Both the position numbers and the translations under genes were made by a program. The notes below the pieces were generated by a model, which made no database searches, was not told the origin of the DNA, and was given only the letters and a program-made list of their open reading frames with translations. A DNA stretch of 64,000 bases, from NCBI RefSeq assembly GCF_009649845.1, contig NZ_WJIE01000004.1:620001-684000 (forward strand), read 5' to 3'. Source of the DNA: Polyangium spumosum. Its GTDB lineage: Bacteria > Myxococcota_A > Polyangia > Polyangiales > Polyangiaceae. Positions 52,205 through 60,411 of this stretch are shown one piece after another; the first letter of the stretch is position 1, and the number at the start of each line of letters is the position of its first letter.

Positions 52205-53683
52205 TCAGGGCTGCGCTTCGGCGCCCGTGCCGATCGCGCCGCTCGCGTCGCGTCCGCCCCACACCAGCATCCGCGTGCCGGTCCACGTCGCCGTCGCGTC
52301 GCGGCGCGCGCTCAGCTCGGGCACCTCGGGGATGGGCTCCCACGTCCCGCCGTTCATGCCGGGCGTGTACCGGCCGCCGTCGCCGAGGGCTCCGGTGCAG
52401 ACCAGGTCCCCGCAGCCTCCCCAGACGATCATCGACGACCCCGTCCAGACGGCCACGTGTGAGCGGCGCGCGCTCGGCGCGCCCGTCGTGGTCATGGGCG
52501 TCCACGTGCCCTGCGCGCCGTTGTTCGGCGCGAAGATCGCGCCCGTGTCGAGGTACGGCCCGCCGTTCCAGCCGCCCCACACGTAGATCTCCGAGCCCGT
52601 CCACACGGCCGTGTGTGACTCGCGGAACGAGGCCGCGTTCGTGTTCGAGGTCTTCGCCGTCCACTGGTTGTTCTGCGGCGAGTAAAACGCGCCGTCGCCG
52701 AACCAGTCGAAGAAGTCCATGCCTCCCCACACGACCACGCGATCGCCCGTCCACGTCGCGGCGTGCTGCGTGCGCGGGCTCGGGGCGCCGCTCGTGGCCG
52801 TCGCGGACCAGGTCTGCGTCTGGACGTGGTAACGGCCGCCCGAGCTCAAGGGCTGGTTCGTCCCCGAGGTGCCACCCCAGACGACCATGTACCCGTCGGC
52901 GAAGACCGCCGTGTGGCGGATGCGCGGCGAAGGCTCGCCGGTGGTGGAAAGCGGCGTCCAGGCGTTCGTGTTCGGGTTGTAGATCGCGCCCGAGCCGACG
53001 AGGCCGTCCGTCGAATAACCGCCCCACACGACCATGACCTCGCCCGTCCAGACCGCCGTGTGGCCGAAGCGCGGCGAGGGCGCGCCCGTGGTGCTCATCG
53101 GCGTCCACGTCTTCCCGACCGGATCGTAGACCGCGCCGTCGCCGAGCAGCGGATCGGGGCCGCCGCGCTCGCCGCCCCAGAGGATCCACTTCGTGCCCGT
53201 CCAGACCGCGGAGTGGTTGAAGCGCGGCGAGGGCGCGTTCTCCGTCGGCAGGGCCACCCACGACAGGCAACTGCTGCCGAGCGGCGTGTGCGAGATCATG
53301 CCCGTCTGCGGATCGCAGGAATCGGTCGTGCACGGATCGCCGTCCTCCGTGCTCACCGGCGTCGCGACACACGCGCCGGCCGCGTCGCAGACGAGGCTCT
53401 CCACGCAGGGCTCGGGGGCGCCGCACGCCGTGCCTGCGGCGAGGGGCGTGGACATGCAGGCGCCCGACATGCACGTGTCGGTGGTGCAGGGGTTTTGGTC
53501 GTCGCAGGCCGTGTCGTCGGCGCAGCCTGCATCGGACGTGCTCCCGCCGCTGCCGGCGTCCGGGGCGTTCGTGTCGTCGGGGATCAGATCGTAATCGATC
53601 TCGGCGATGAGCACGCAGCTCGTGGCCGACGACGCGACGAGGAGCGCGCTCGCGAGGGCGAGCGGCGCACGGCGGGGAGACAT
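52205..53683 (-). CDS. Kelch-repeat lipoprotein
   Basis: A 492-residue protein. ATG at 53683, signal with lipobox SSATSC near residue 23. A Cys-rich EGF-like spacer follows (CADDTACDDQNPCTTDTCMSGAC). Seven or so Kelch units then repeat with the pattern APSPRxxHxAVWTGxxxxVWGG. They form a beta-propeller of about 350 residues. Myxobacteria have many such proteins, usually of unknown ligand. Divergent from the 53908 operon with a 224-bp gap. Confidence 0.88.
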   Translation of the reverse strand: MSPRRAPLALASALLVASSATSCVLIAEIDYDLIPDDTNAPDAGSGGSTSDAGCADDTACDDQNPCTTDTCMSGACMSTPLAAGTACGAPEPCVESLVCDAAGACVATPVSTEDGDPCTTDSCDPQTGMISHTPLGSSCLSWVALPTENAPSPRFNHSAVWTGTKWILWGGERGGPDPLLGDGAVYDPVGKTWTPMSTTGAPSPRFGHTAVWTGEVMVVWGGYSTDGLVGSGAIYNPNTNAWTPLSTTGEPSPRIRHTAVFADGYMVVWGGTSGTNQPLSSGGRYHVQTQTWSATATSGAPSPRTQHAATWTGDRVVVWGGMDFFDWFGDGAFYSPQNNQWTAKTSNTNAASFRESHTAVWTGSEIYVWGGWNGGPYLDTGAIFAPNNGAQGTWTPMTTTGAPSARRSHVAVWTGSSMIVWGGCGDLVCTGALGDGGRYTPGMNGGTWEPIPEVPELSARRDATATWTGTRMLVWGGRDASGAIGTGAEAQP

Positions 53684-53907
53684 CCTTTTCCGGTACCAAG
53701 GATGTTGCCGAGCATCAAGAACTCCTTCCCATGAGGTGCAAGGGGACGCATAATCTGGATCTGATCCGGCTCGTCCTCGATCTTCGAGGCGAGGCGAATC
53801 GAGGCGAGGGTCGCGCCGATCGATGCAAGGACAAGGCGTGGCCCTCGGTTTCCCGGCCTCCTCGGGTGGACCTGCATCGATCCACCTGCTCATCCTCGAT
53901 CCTTGTT

Positions 53908-55137
53908 ATGGCAGTGAAAACTTCTCGTGAAATCGGATCGTCACGCCGCTCCATTGCGGGGGTGGCCTTGTCGCTCGGCGTCATGGTCACGGTCGCGGTG
54001 GGGATCTCTGCGTGTTCGGGCGGGGGCGCCGGGGACTCGGGGGCCGGCGCGTCCGGCGGCGGGGGCGTGGGTGGCATGGGCGGCGGGCCTTCGGGGCCTT
54101 CGGCGTACGAGCTTTTCCTGGAGGTCGAGCCCGACCTCGTCACGAATTGCAACATCTGCCACAAGAAGGGCGGCTCGGCGCCGGCGCCGTTCCTCGCGGG
54201 GGAGACGCCCGAGGAGCGGTACCAGACGATAACGTTCTGGCCGGGCATCGTGGTCTCGGCGCCCGAGCAGAGCATTCTGATGACGCACCCGGAGTCGCCG
54301 AACCACGGCGACGGTGAGGCGCCGAAGATCCCGGACGCCGTCAAGCCCAAGGTGCTCGCGTGGTTGACGGCCGAGTCGGACAACCTGCCTTCGACCGACC
54401 CTGCGGACATCGGGCCGAGCGTTCGACCGTTCCGGCCTCTGCCCGGCGGCGCGCTGAACACCGTCTACCTCGACGATCTCGGCCCCGAATTCGAATACAT
54501 GTCGATCTCCTTCTTCGCGGAGGCGCTCGGCGGCTCGAGCGACGCGCCCACGATGCTGCGGCTGACGAACATCACGGTCCACCCCGTGGTCGACAGGCCG
54601 CTCCACATCGTGCACCCGCTCTTCACCGTCTATGTGCCTGGACAGAAGGGTGATCCGGATCCGGTCGACAGCTTCTCCAATCTCGACCAGACCTTCACGC
54701 TCGGCGGCGAGAACACCCTCGGCACGGGCGAGCTCGTCCTGACGAACTGGCAGAAGGGCGCGTACGTCGGGATCGCGTTCGAGCTCATCGAGGTCTACGG
54801 CGGCAACGCCGGGCCGGGGACCGGCTGCAAGGACCTCGCGATGTTCAAGGCGAACGTCGCGCCGGCCATGCAGACCTGCATGATGAAATGTCACGGTGGG
54901 ACGAACCCGCAGGCGAAGGGCACGATGGATCTCTCGGAGCTCAACGCGATGATGCCCGATGCGGCTTGCCAGGAGGTGCGAGCGCGCATCAAGCCCGGGG
55001 ATCCGGCGACGAGCCAGATCCTGCAGGTGACCGATCCGGTGCAGCCGATCGTGCACATGTACAAATTCGATGGTGATCTGAACGCATACAACGCTTTCAA
55101 AGCCAAGGTGGAGCCTTGGATCATGGCGGAGCAATGA
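53908..55137 (+). CDS. Secreted lipoprotein with two haem-type motifs
   Basis: A 409-residue protein with lipobox GISAC near residue 36 and a Gly-rich linker. CNICHKKGG (about residue 81) is a classical CxxCH site in a region (LVTNCNICHKKGGSAPAPF) like planctomycete-type cytochromes. The centre is beta-rich and resembles the copper-type monooxygenase-like or jelly-roll domains that accompany such cytochromes. CMMKCHGG (about 324) is a second, C-x3-CH-type motif. The start is the ATG giving a compact signal peptide. First gene of a four-gene operon with ATGA coupling to the next. Confidence 0.78.
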   Translation: MAVKTSREIGSSRRSIAGVALSLGVMVTVAVGISACSGGGAGDSGAGASGGGGVGGMGGGPSGPSAYELFLEVEPDLVTNCNICHKKGGSAPAPFLAGETPEERYQTITFWPGIVVSAPEQSILMTHPESPNHGDGEAPKIPDAVKPKVLAWLTAESDNLPSTDPADIGPSVRPFRPLPGGALNTVYLDDLGPEFEYMSISFFAEALGGSSDAPTMLRLTNITVHPVVDRPLHIVHPLFTVYVPGQKGDPDPVDSFSNLDQTFTLGGENTLGTGELVLTNWQKGAYVGIAFELIEVYGGNAGPGTGCKDLAMFKANVAPAMQTCMMKCHGGTNPQAKGTMDLSELNAMMPDAACQEVRARIKPGDPATSQILQVTDPVQPIVHMYKFDGDLNAYNAFKAKVEPWIMAEQ

Positions 55138-56441
55138 CAATGAAATGGGGCAAGAGAGCGTGGACGGGGCCCGCGCTGATGGGACTTTCTTTGGTCCTTT
55201 CTGCGTGTAACCCCGACGATCCGAACAAGCTCCTCGGCGGGTCGCCCGCCAATGGAGGAAAGCCCTGCCCGCCCTCCGCGGGCGGCGAGGGCGGCCAGGC
55301 GCCGACGACCGTCGGGAACGGCGGCGGGAGCAGCACGGGGACGACCACCGGCGGCGGCAACGGCGGCCCGAAGACGGTGCTCGACGAGCGCGTCGTCTCG
55401 TATAGCGAAGCGCTGCGCACCGCGAGCCTCAAGCTCGCGGGCAAGCTGCCGAAGAACGACGAAATCGAGGGCATCCGCAGCGCCGAGGACCCGAAGAAGG
55501 TCTACGAGACGTTCGTCGACCAGTACATGGCGTCGCCGCGGTTCGCCTCGGCGATGATCGATTTCTGGAAGAACACGTTCCGCTCGGGCGCGATGGCGCC
55601 GGGTGAGACGCCGAACCGGGACACGGCGCCGCTCTTCGCCGCGAAGATCACCGTCGAAGGCGCGGATTTCCGGCAGATGTTCACCGCGACGGCCGGCACC
55701 TGCCCCACGTACGACGCGGCGACGGGCACGTTCACGCCCGGCGATTGCGCGAACGGCCCGACCGCCGCGCCCGCGGCCGGCGTGCTCACGGACGCGGGCC
55801 TCATGGCCCAGTATGCGAGCGCGCTCGCGTTCCGGCGCGTCCGGTTCATCCAGGAGACGTTCTCCTGCAGCAAGATGCCGGCCGAATACACGAGCAAGCC
55901 GGAGCCGAAGGGCCAGGGCTTCTACACCTCGCCGTGGCCTTTCGAGTCGATCGCCGGCGCGGCGAACGGCGGTCGCGTCGACTTCCTCGATTACTCCTCG
56001 ACGATCTGCGCGAACTGCCATGGCACGATGAACCACCGCGCCCCGCTCTTCGCGGCCTTCGACGACAGCGGCACGTACGTCGAGCCGGTGGTGGGCGGCG
56101 ACGGCTTCCTCGAGTTCTCGGCCACGGTGCCCATCGACGGCAACCCGAAGGTCAAGATGAGCGATTACCTCCCGCCCGGGGAGACGACGGGCTTCAAGTT
56201 CGGCGCGCCGGCCGCGAACATGCTCGAGTTCGGCCAGAGGATGGCGGCCGACGACGAGGTCGCGCGTTGCGCGGTCGTCCGCGTCTGGAACTTCGCCATG
56301 TCGAAGGGCGACGCGGTCTACGATCTCGCCGACGTGCCCGAGAGCGTCATCGGCCCGCTCCTGACGCAATTCAAGACCAACTACAACCTGCGCGATGTCA
56401 TCCGCGCCGCGTTCGTCCACGACGACTTCGTGAGGTATTGA
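55134..56441 (+). CDS. Secreted lipoprotein related to DUF1549/DUF1592-type cytochrome proteins
   Basis: A 435-residue protein with lipobox LVLSAC near residue 25, a Gly/Thr linker, and a helical region (SEALRTASLKLAGKLPKNDEIEGIR, VYETFVDQYMASPRFASAMIDFWKNTF). This resembles the helical domains of planctomycete/myxobacterial DUF1549/DUF1592 proteins. CANCHGTMNHRAPLF (about 294) is a CxxCH haem site followed by the typical D-x-G-x-Y stretch. Substrate unknown. Coupled by ATGA to the previous gene and three bases before the next. Confidence 0.72.
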   Translation: MTMKWGKRAWTGPALMGLSLVLSACNPDDPNKLLGGSPANGGKPCPPSAGGEGGQAPTTVGNGGGSSTGTTTGGGNGGPKTVLDERVVSYSEALRTASLKLAGKLPKNDEIEGIRSAEDPKKVYETFVDQYMASPRFASAMIDFWKNTFRSGAMAPGETPNRDTAPLFAAKITVEGADFRQMFTATAGTCPTYDAATGTFTPGDCANGPTAAPAAGVLTDAGLMAQYASALAFRRVRFIQETFSCSKMPAEYTSKPEPKGQGFYTSPWPFESIAGAANGGRVDFLDYSSTICANCHGTMNHRAPLFAAFDDSGTYVEPVVGGDGFLEFSATVPIDGNPKVKMSDYLPPGETTGFKFGAPAANMLEFGQRMAADDEVARCAVVRVWNFAMSKGDAVYDLADVPESVIGPLLTQFKTNYNLRDVIRAAFVHDDFVRY

Positions 56442-56443
56442 TC

Positions 56444-57280
56444 ATGGCGCGAAGTTTCTTCGGCTGGGCGCTGCCCGGCCTCTTCTTCACGATCGGCTTC
56501 GGGTTCGCGGCGTGCCTCGGCACGGAGGATCCGATGGGCGAGGACTGCGTGCCGTCGGCGACGGGCCCCGGCGGGGGCGGCGGCGACGATGGCACCGGCG
56601 GGACGGGCGGCGCGGGCGGCGGCACGACCGGCGCGGGCGCGCAATCGGCCGGCGACCCCGAGACGAGCCAGAATGGGGAGAACAACTTCCACCACCCGAT
56701 GGATCCGACACAATCGGGCCAGGAGGATCCCTTCGAGATCCTGAAGAAGCGCGCGTCCGAGGGGCCGCCCGAGATCCGCACGCGGCTGCACTCCTGCAGC
56801 AAGCTCACGTATGCGGCGCTCGGCGATCTGCTCTCCTCGCGCGGCGTGGATCTCAACAAGGTGGCCGCGGCGGGGCAACCGCCGACGGCGGGCCAGCTCT
56901 ACAAGTCCGCGGCGACGAGGGACTCGCTCGGCGTGGCGAACTTCGACGCGCGCATGGGCGAGTCGTATTTCTACACGATCTCGGCGGCGGCGAAGGTGCT
57001 CGACATCTTCGTGCAGGCCGCGCCCGAGATCATCCAGAACATCCAGAACGCCGAGGAGTGCAAGGTCAACGGCGTGGGGTATCCGATGTTCTCTCCGTCC
57101 GACGGTGAATGCGTTTATTACGCCCTGAGCTGCATCATGGGGCGCCCGGCGACCGAGGACGACATGGATCTCTGCAACCTGATGGTCGCGCAGGCGAACC
57201 AGGCCAGCCCTCAGGATCTGGCGAACAAGCGCGCGCTCACCGTCGCTGCGTTCATGAGCGCGGCGCATACCTGCGAGTAG
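56444..57280 (+). CDS. Lipoprotein of the haem/Tat operon, unknown function
   Basis: A 278-residue protein with signal and lipobox GFAAC near residue 24, then a Gly/Thr linker. The C-terminal 190 residues are helical with four or five cysteines (LHSCSKLTYAALGDLL, EECKVNG, GECVYYALSCIMGRPA, AHTCE). No haem motif and no family that I recognise. Conserved-looking features suggest a structural partner of the neighbouring proteins rather than an enzyme. It starts two bases after the previous stop and is followed after 11 bp by the Tat-type gene. Confidence 0.65.
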   Translation: MARSFFGWALPGLFFTIGFGFAACLGTEDPMGEDCVPSATGPGGGGGDDGTGGTGGAGGGTTGAGAQSAGDPETSQNGENNFHHPMDPTQSGQEDPFEILKKRASEGPPEIRTRLHSCSKLTYAALGDLLSSRGVDLNKVAAAGQPPTAGQLYKSAATRDSLGVANFDARMGESYFYTISAAAKVLDIFVQAAPEIIQNIQNAEECKVNGVGYPMFSPSDGECVYYALSCIMGRPATEDDMDLCNLMVAQANQASPQDLANKRALTVAAFMSAAHTCE

Positions 57281-57291
57281 GAGAACGGGCC

Positions 57292-58815
57292 ATGGCAAAC
57301 TATAAACTCAAGGATTTGCGCGGCCCCCAGCGCCGGAATTTCCTCCGGCTCATGGCCGCCGCGGGCGCGGGCTTCGCGCTCGAACGGTCGAGGCTCCTCA
57401 ACTTCATCGCCGACGAGGGCGGCACGGCGCTCGCCGCCGAGGCGTGTGGCGAGACGAACCGCCACGTCGGCATCGTCTCCGGCGGCGGCAACTTCTGCCT
57501 CTGGCACCTCATCTGGCCGCTGCCCGACGTGGCGGCCGCGATGAACCCGGTCTTCTCGTACGACGCGGTCGGCCAGGGGTTCATGACGAACCACGTCGAC
57601 GCGACCTCGTATTTCAAGTCGGGCCCCGCCGACAGGCCGTTTTATTACGGGCCGGACTCGCCGTTCGTCGACCAGGCGACGCAGCAGGTGCTCCGGCCGA
57701 TGACCGCGTACCTCGTCGCGGACACGGCCGTGCATCATCGCAAGCCGCTCCGCCAGATCACGATCGACGGCGCGCTCCCGGGCAACACGAACAACAGCGG
57801 CGACGGCATCGTCGGCAACAGCGTGACGCTCTTCGCCGCCATTGGCGCGCTGCAGCGCACGACGACGTCGATCCTGCCCTCCATCGGCGTCGCGCCTGCC
57901 TCCATTGGCTCCGCGCCGGGCGCGCCCACGCTCTCGGTCGTGCCGAGCGCGGACTCGATGGTCGACCTGTTCAACAGCGCCGCTTCGAAGGCGATCCTGC
58001 TCGCGCAGGAGGACAAGTCGATGTTCGAGACCTATTACAAGGCGATCCTCGGCCTGCGCGAGGCCGCTGGTCGCCCGACCTGGGCCCGCGAGCTCGACAT
58101 CGCCAAGAAGGCGTCGAACCTCATCGGCCGGAACCTCGCCTCGCAGCTCATGCCCACGGCCGCGGACCTCGCGTTTTATGGCGCGACCGAGGTCGAGGGA
58201 ATGGCGGCGGCCTCGTTCTTCGGCGGTCAGAACGGCAAGGACAGGCTGCTCAACCTGGCGAAGGCCCTCATCATCACGAAGAAGGCGTTCGCGCTCGGGT
58301 TGACGAACCAGGTGATCATCGGCGTCGTGCCGGAGACGGGCGGCGGCATCTTCACCGATCCGCACGAGACCTTCGCGCAGCTCCCCGGCGCGCGGAACGT
58401 GGTCAAGTACTACGGCATGTTCCTCGACCGGTTCTATCAGGACCTCGCGAATTCGGCGGATCCCGCCTGCACCGCGAAGAACCTCGACAAGACCGTCATC
58501 ACCACGATCCACGGCGATCACCCGCATGATCCGCTCCGTCGGCCGGCGTGGCCCGACTCGACGCCGGGCGGCGCGAACTGGATCTACGTGATGGGCAACG
58601 GCTACCTCCCGGCCGGCTGGCACGGGCATCCGAAGACCGACAACACCGCGATGGGCATCGACCCGACGACGGGCATGTCCGTCGATTACAACGGCACGAG
58701 GTCCGTGCACGCCGCGAGCGCCGCGATCCTCTACGCGATCGCGAACGGCGACATGAAGAAGGTGACGGAGTTCTACAAGGGCCCCGCCATCAGCGCGCTC
58801 GTCAACCCCGTCTGA
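57292..58815 (+). CDS. Tat-signal secreted protein, DUF1501/DUF1552-like
   Basis: A 507-residue protein with a twin-arginine signal (GPQRRNFLRLMAAAGAGFAL). The body has alpha/beta segments (HVGIVSGGGNFCLWHLIWPL; LIITKKAFALGLTNQVIIGVVPETGG; TVITTIHGDHPHDPL; IYVMGNGYLP). Tat-exported DUF1501/DUF1552 proteins are regularly encoded next to DUF1549/DUF1592-type cytochrome proteins in Planctomycetes and Myxococcota. This operon shows the same pairing. Those families are thought to be alkaline-phosphatase-superfamily-like, but their activity is unknown. Twin-Arg export implies folding with a cofactor before export. Last gene before a strong terminator. Confidence 0.75.
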   Translation: MANYKLKDLRGPQRRNFLRLMAAAGAGFALERSRLLNFIADEGGTALAAEACGETNRHVGIVSGGGNFCLWHLIWPLPDVAAAMNPVFSYDAVGQGFMTNHVDATSYFKSGPADRPFYYGPDSPFVDQATQQVLRPMTAYLVADTAVHHRKPLRQITIDGALPGNTNNSGDGIVGNSVTLFAAIGALQRTTTSILPSIGVAPASIGSAPGAPTLSVVPSADSMVDLFNSAASKAILLAQEDKSMFETYYKAILGLREAAGRPTWARELDIAKKASNLIGRNLASQLMPTAADLAFYGATEVEGMAAASFFGGQNGKDRLLNLAKALIITKKAFALGLTNQVIIGVVPETGGGIFTDPHETFAQLPGARNVVKYYGMFLDRFYQDLANSADPACTAKNLDKTVITTIHGDHPHDPLRRPAWPDSTPGGANWIYVMGNGYLPAGWHGHPKTDNTAMGIDPTTGMSVDYNGTRSVHAASAAILYAIANGDMKKVTEFYKGPAISALVNPV

Positions 58816-58843
58816 CAGAGCCCCTCGGGGCCTTCACCTGACC

Positions 58844-58877
58844 TCGGCCGCGGAGTGATCCGCGGCCGAAGTCTTTT
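58844..58877 (+). terminator. Rho-independent terminator of the haem/Tat operon
   Basis: Perfect 11-bp stem TCGGCCGCGGA / TCCGCGGCCGA with loop GTGA, followed by AGTCTTTT. It begins 28 bp after the stop at 58815. Confidence 0.88.
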
Positions 58878-58963
58878 GGGGGGCACGAACGTCGAAGGCC
58901 CGTTCGCCGAAAGGTGTAGGGTCTTTGCGGGCTCGAACGTTCCCGGGAGGCGAGGAGGATCAA

Positions 58964-60409
58964 ATGAAGCGGAGCATGGTGGGTGTTGCGGCGTTTTTCG
59001 CCACGGGGATCGGGCTCGCGGCTGGCTGCGCGGGGGGTCCGACCGTCGTGCACAGCAGCGACGAGGCCGCGACGCCGAAGGCCACGCAGGCAGAGGCGCA
59101 AGCTGTCGCGCCCACGGCCGAGCCGACGTCGAAGCCCGTCACGACCGGCACGGCGGCCGAGGTGGCGGGAGGCCCGTCCGAATGGGGCATCCTCGGCCCC
59201 ACGCCCGCGGCGAACGTGGATTACCCGAGCGTCGTCCGGAAGGTCGAGTCGATGGTCGGCGACCGCAACGTCATGGCGGGGGCGCAGCGCCGTGGTTTGT
59301 CGGTCATGAACGTGATGTGGGAGGATACCGGCAGGGCGCAAGGCTCGTCGCTTGGCCCGAACATCTCGGATCTGACGCTGCAGGTGCGCTTCCGCGAGGA
59401 CGCGCGCGGCGGCTTCCGCACGGCGCTGATGCCCGTGATTCGTTTCCCGAACTTCACGGATCGCACGGGCGACATCCCCTCGGATCGGTTCTTCGTGCGG
59501 GTCGGCAACCAGAAGGCGGCGGGAGGCTCGATCGAGTCGGTGCCGCTCAAGGACGTGCTCCGGGACATCCGCGCCTTCGCCAGCGTACCGGGCTCGATCC
59601 TCGGCAGCGGCAACCTGCTCGCGCCGCGGGACACGCATTTCCTCGTGAGCGCGCAGGCCGTGTTCCTGCCGATCCCGAAATCGGGCAAGGCCGAGTTCAA
59701 CCCGGTGATCTTCAACTACCAGTCGGCGCCGAGATCGCCGGCGGTGCTCACGCTGCTCGTCACGCGTGAGGGCACGAGCATCAGCGTGATCGAGAACCGC
59801 GGCGAGGAGATGGGCGCGCGCGGGATGGGGCAGGAGCTCTATTTCAACAACAAGGGCCAGCGCGCCTCGTTCACGGCCGAGCGCCGGAGCGACGTGAAGG
59901 CGCGGATCGAGGCGCAAGGTGGGCCGAAGACGGAGGCCGATCAGAGCGCGCTCGCGAAGGGAGCCGACGTGCTCTTCCTCGTGCAGGTGCCGCTCGTGCA
60001 CGCGCAACGTGGCAGGCTCGGCGGGTCCTTGCCGCCCTCGGCGCCGATGGCCGCCGGCGCCGCGCCGATGCCCGCGCCCATGCCGAAGAAGTCGGCCGCC
60101 AAGGCCGCCGACGAGGAGAGCGACGTCGAGCAAGCGGTGCTCGGCCACGGCCCGAACCTCGGGCCCTACAACGAGGGGCGCAACCTCAAGCTCGTGCGGG
60201 ATCCCAAGTTCCCGATCCGGATCACGGTGCAGTTCTACAAGGCGACGAGCAACGGCGTCGTCGACGCGTCGGACCTCGACGGCATCGCGCGCTCGATCGG
60301 CAGCGTGTACGAGCACGCCGAGTTCGTCGGCTCGCTCGTGGTGCCGGAGGGGGATCCGCGGCGGCCGACGGCCTGGCAGAAGATCCCGGGCGAGTGGTTC
60401 CCGTGGTGA
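58964..60409 (+). CDS. Secreted lipoprotein of unknown function
   Basis: A 481-residue protein with GAGGAGG ribosome site (58952-58958) before the ATG. Signal and lipobox LAAGC near residue 22. An Ala/Thr linker to about residue 70 precedes a beta-rich domain (LTLQVRFREDARGGFRTALMPVIRFPNF; HFLVSAQAVFLPIPKSGKAEFNPVIFNYQS; LTLLVTREGTSISVIENR). An Ala/Pro/Met linker then leads to a helical C-terminus (FPIRITVQFYKATSNGVVDASDLDGIARSIGSVYEHAEFVGSLVV). I do not recognise the family. The stop is two bases from the convergent stop at 60412. Confidence 0.72.
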   Translation: MKRSMVGVAAFFATGIGLAAGCAGGPTVVHSSDEAATPKATQAEAQAVAPTAEPTSKPVTTGTAAEVAGGPSEWGILGPTPAANVDYPSVVRKVESMVGDRNVMAGAQRRGLSVMNVMWEDTGRAQGSSLGPNISDLTLQVRFREDARGGFRTALMPVIRFPNFTDRTGDIPSDRFFVRVGNQKAAGGSIESVPLKDVLRDIRAFASVPGSILGSGNLLAPRDTHFLVSAQAVFLPIPKSGKAEFNPVIFNYQSAPRSPAVLTLLVTREGTSISVIENRGEEMGARGMGQELYFNNKGQRASFTAERRSDVKARIEAQGGPKTEADQSALAKGADVLFLVQVPLVHAQRGRLGGSLPPSAPMAAGAAPMPAPMPKKSAAKAADEESDVEQAVLGHGPNLGPYNEGRNLKLVRDPKFPIRITVQFYKATSNGVVDASDLDGIARSIGSVYEHAEFVGSLVVPEGDPRRPTAWQKIPGEWFPW

Positions 60410-60411
60410 GG

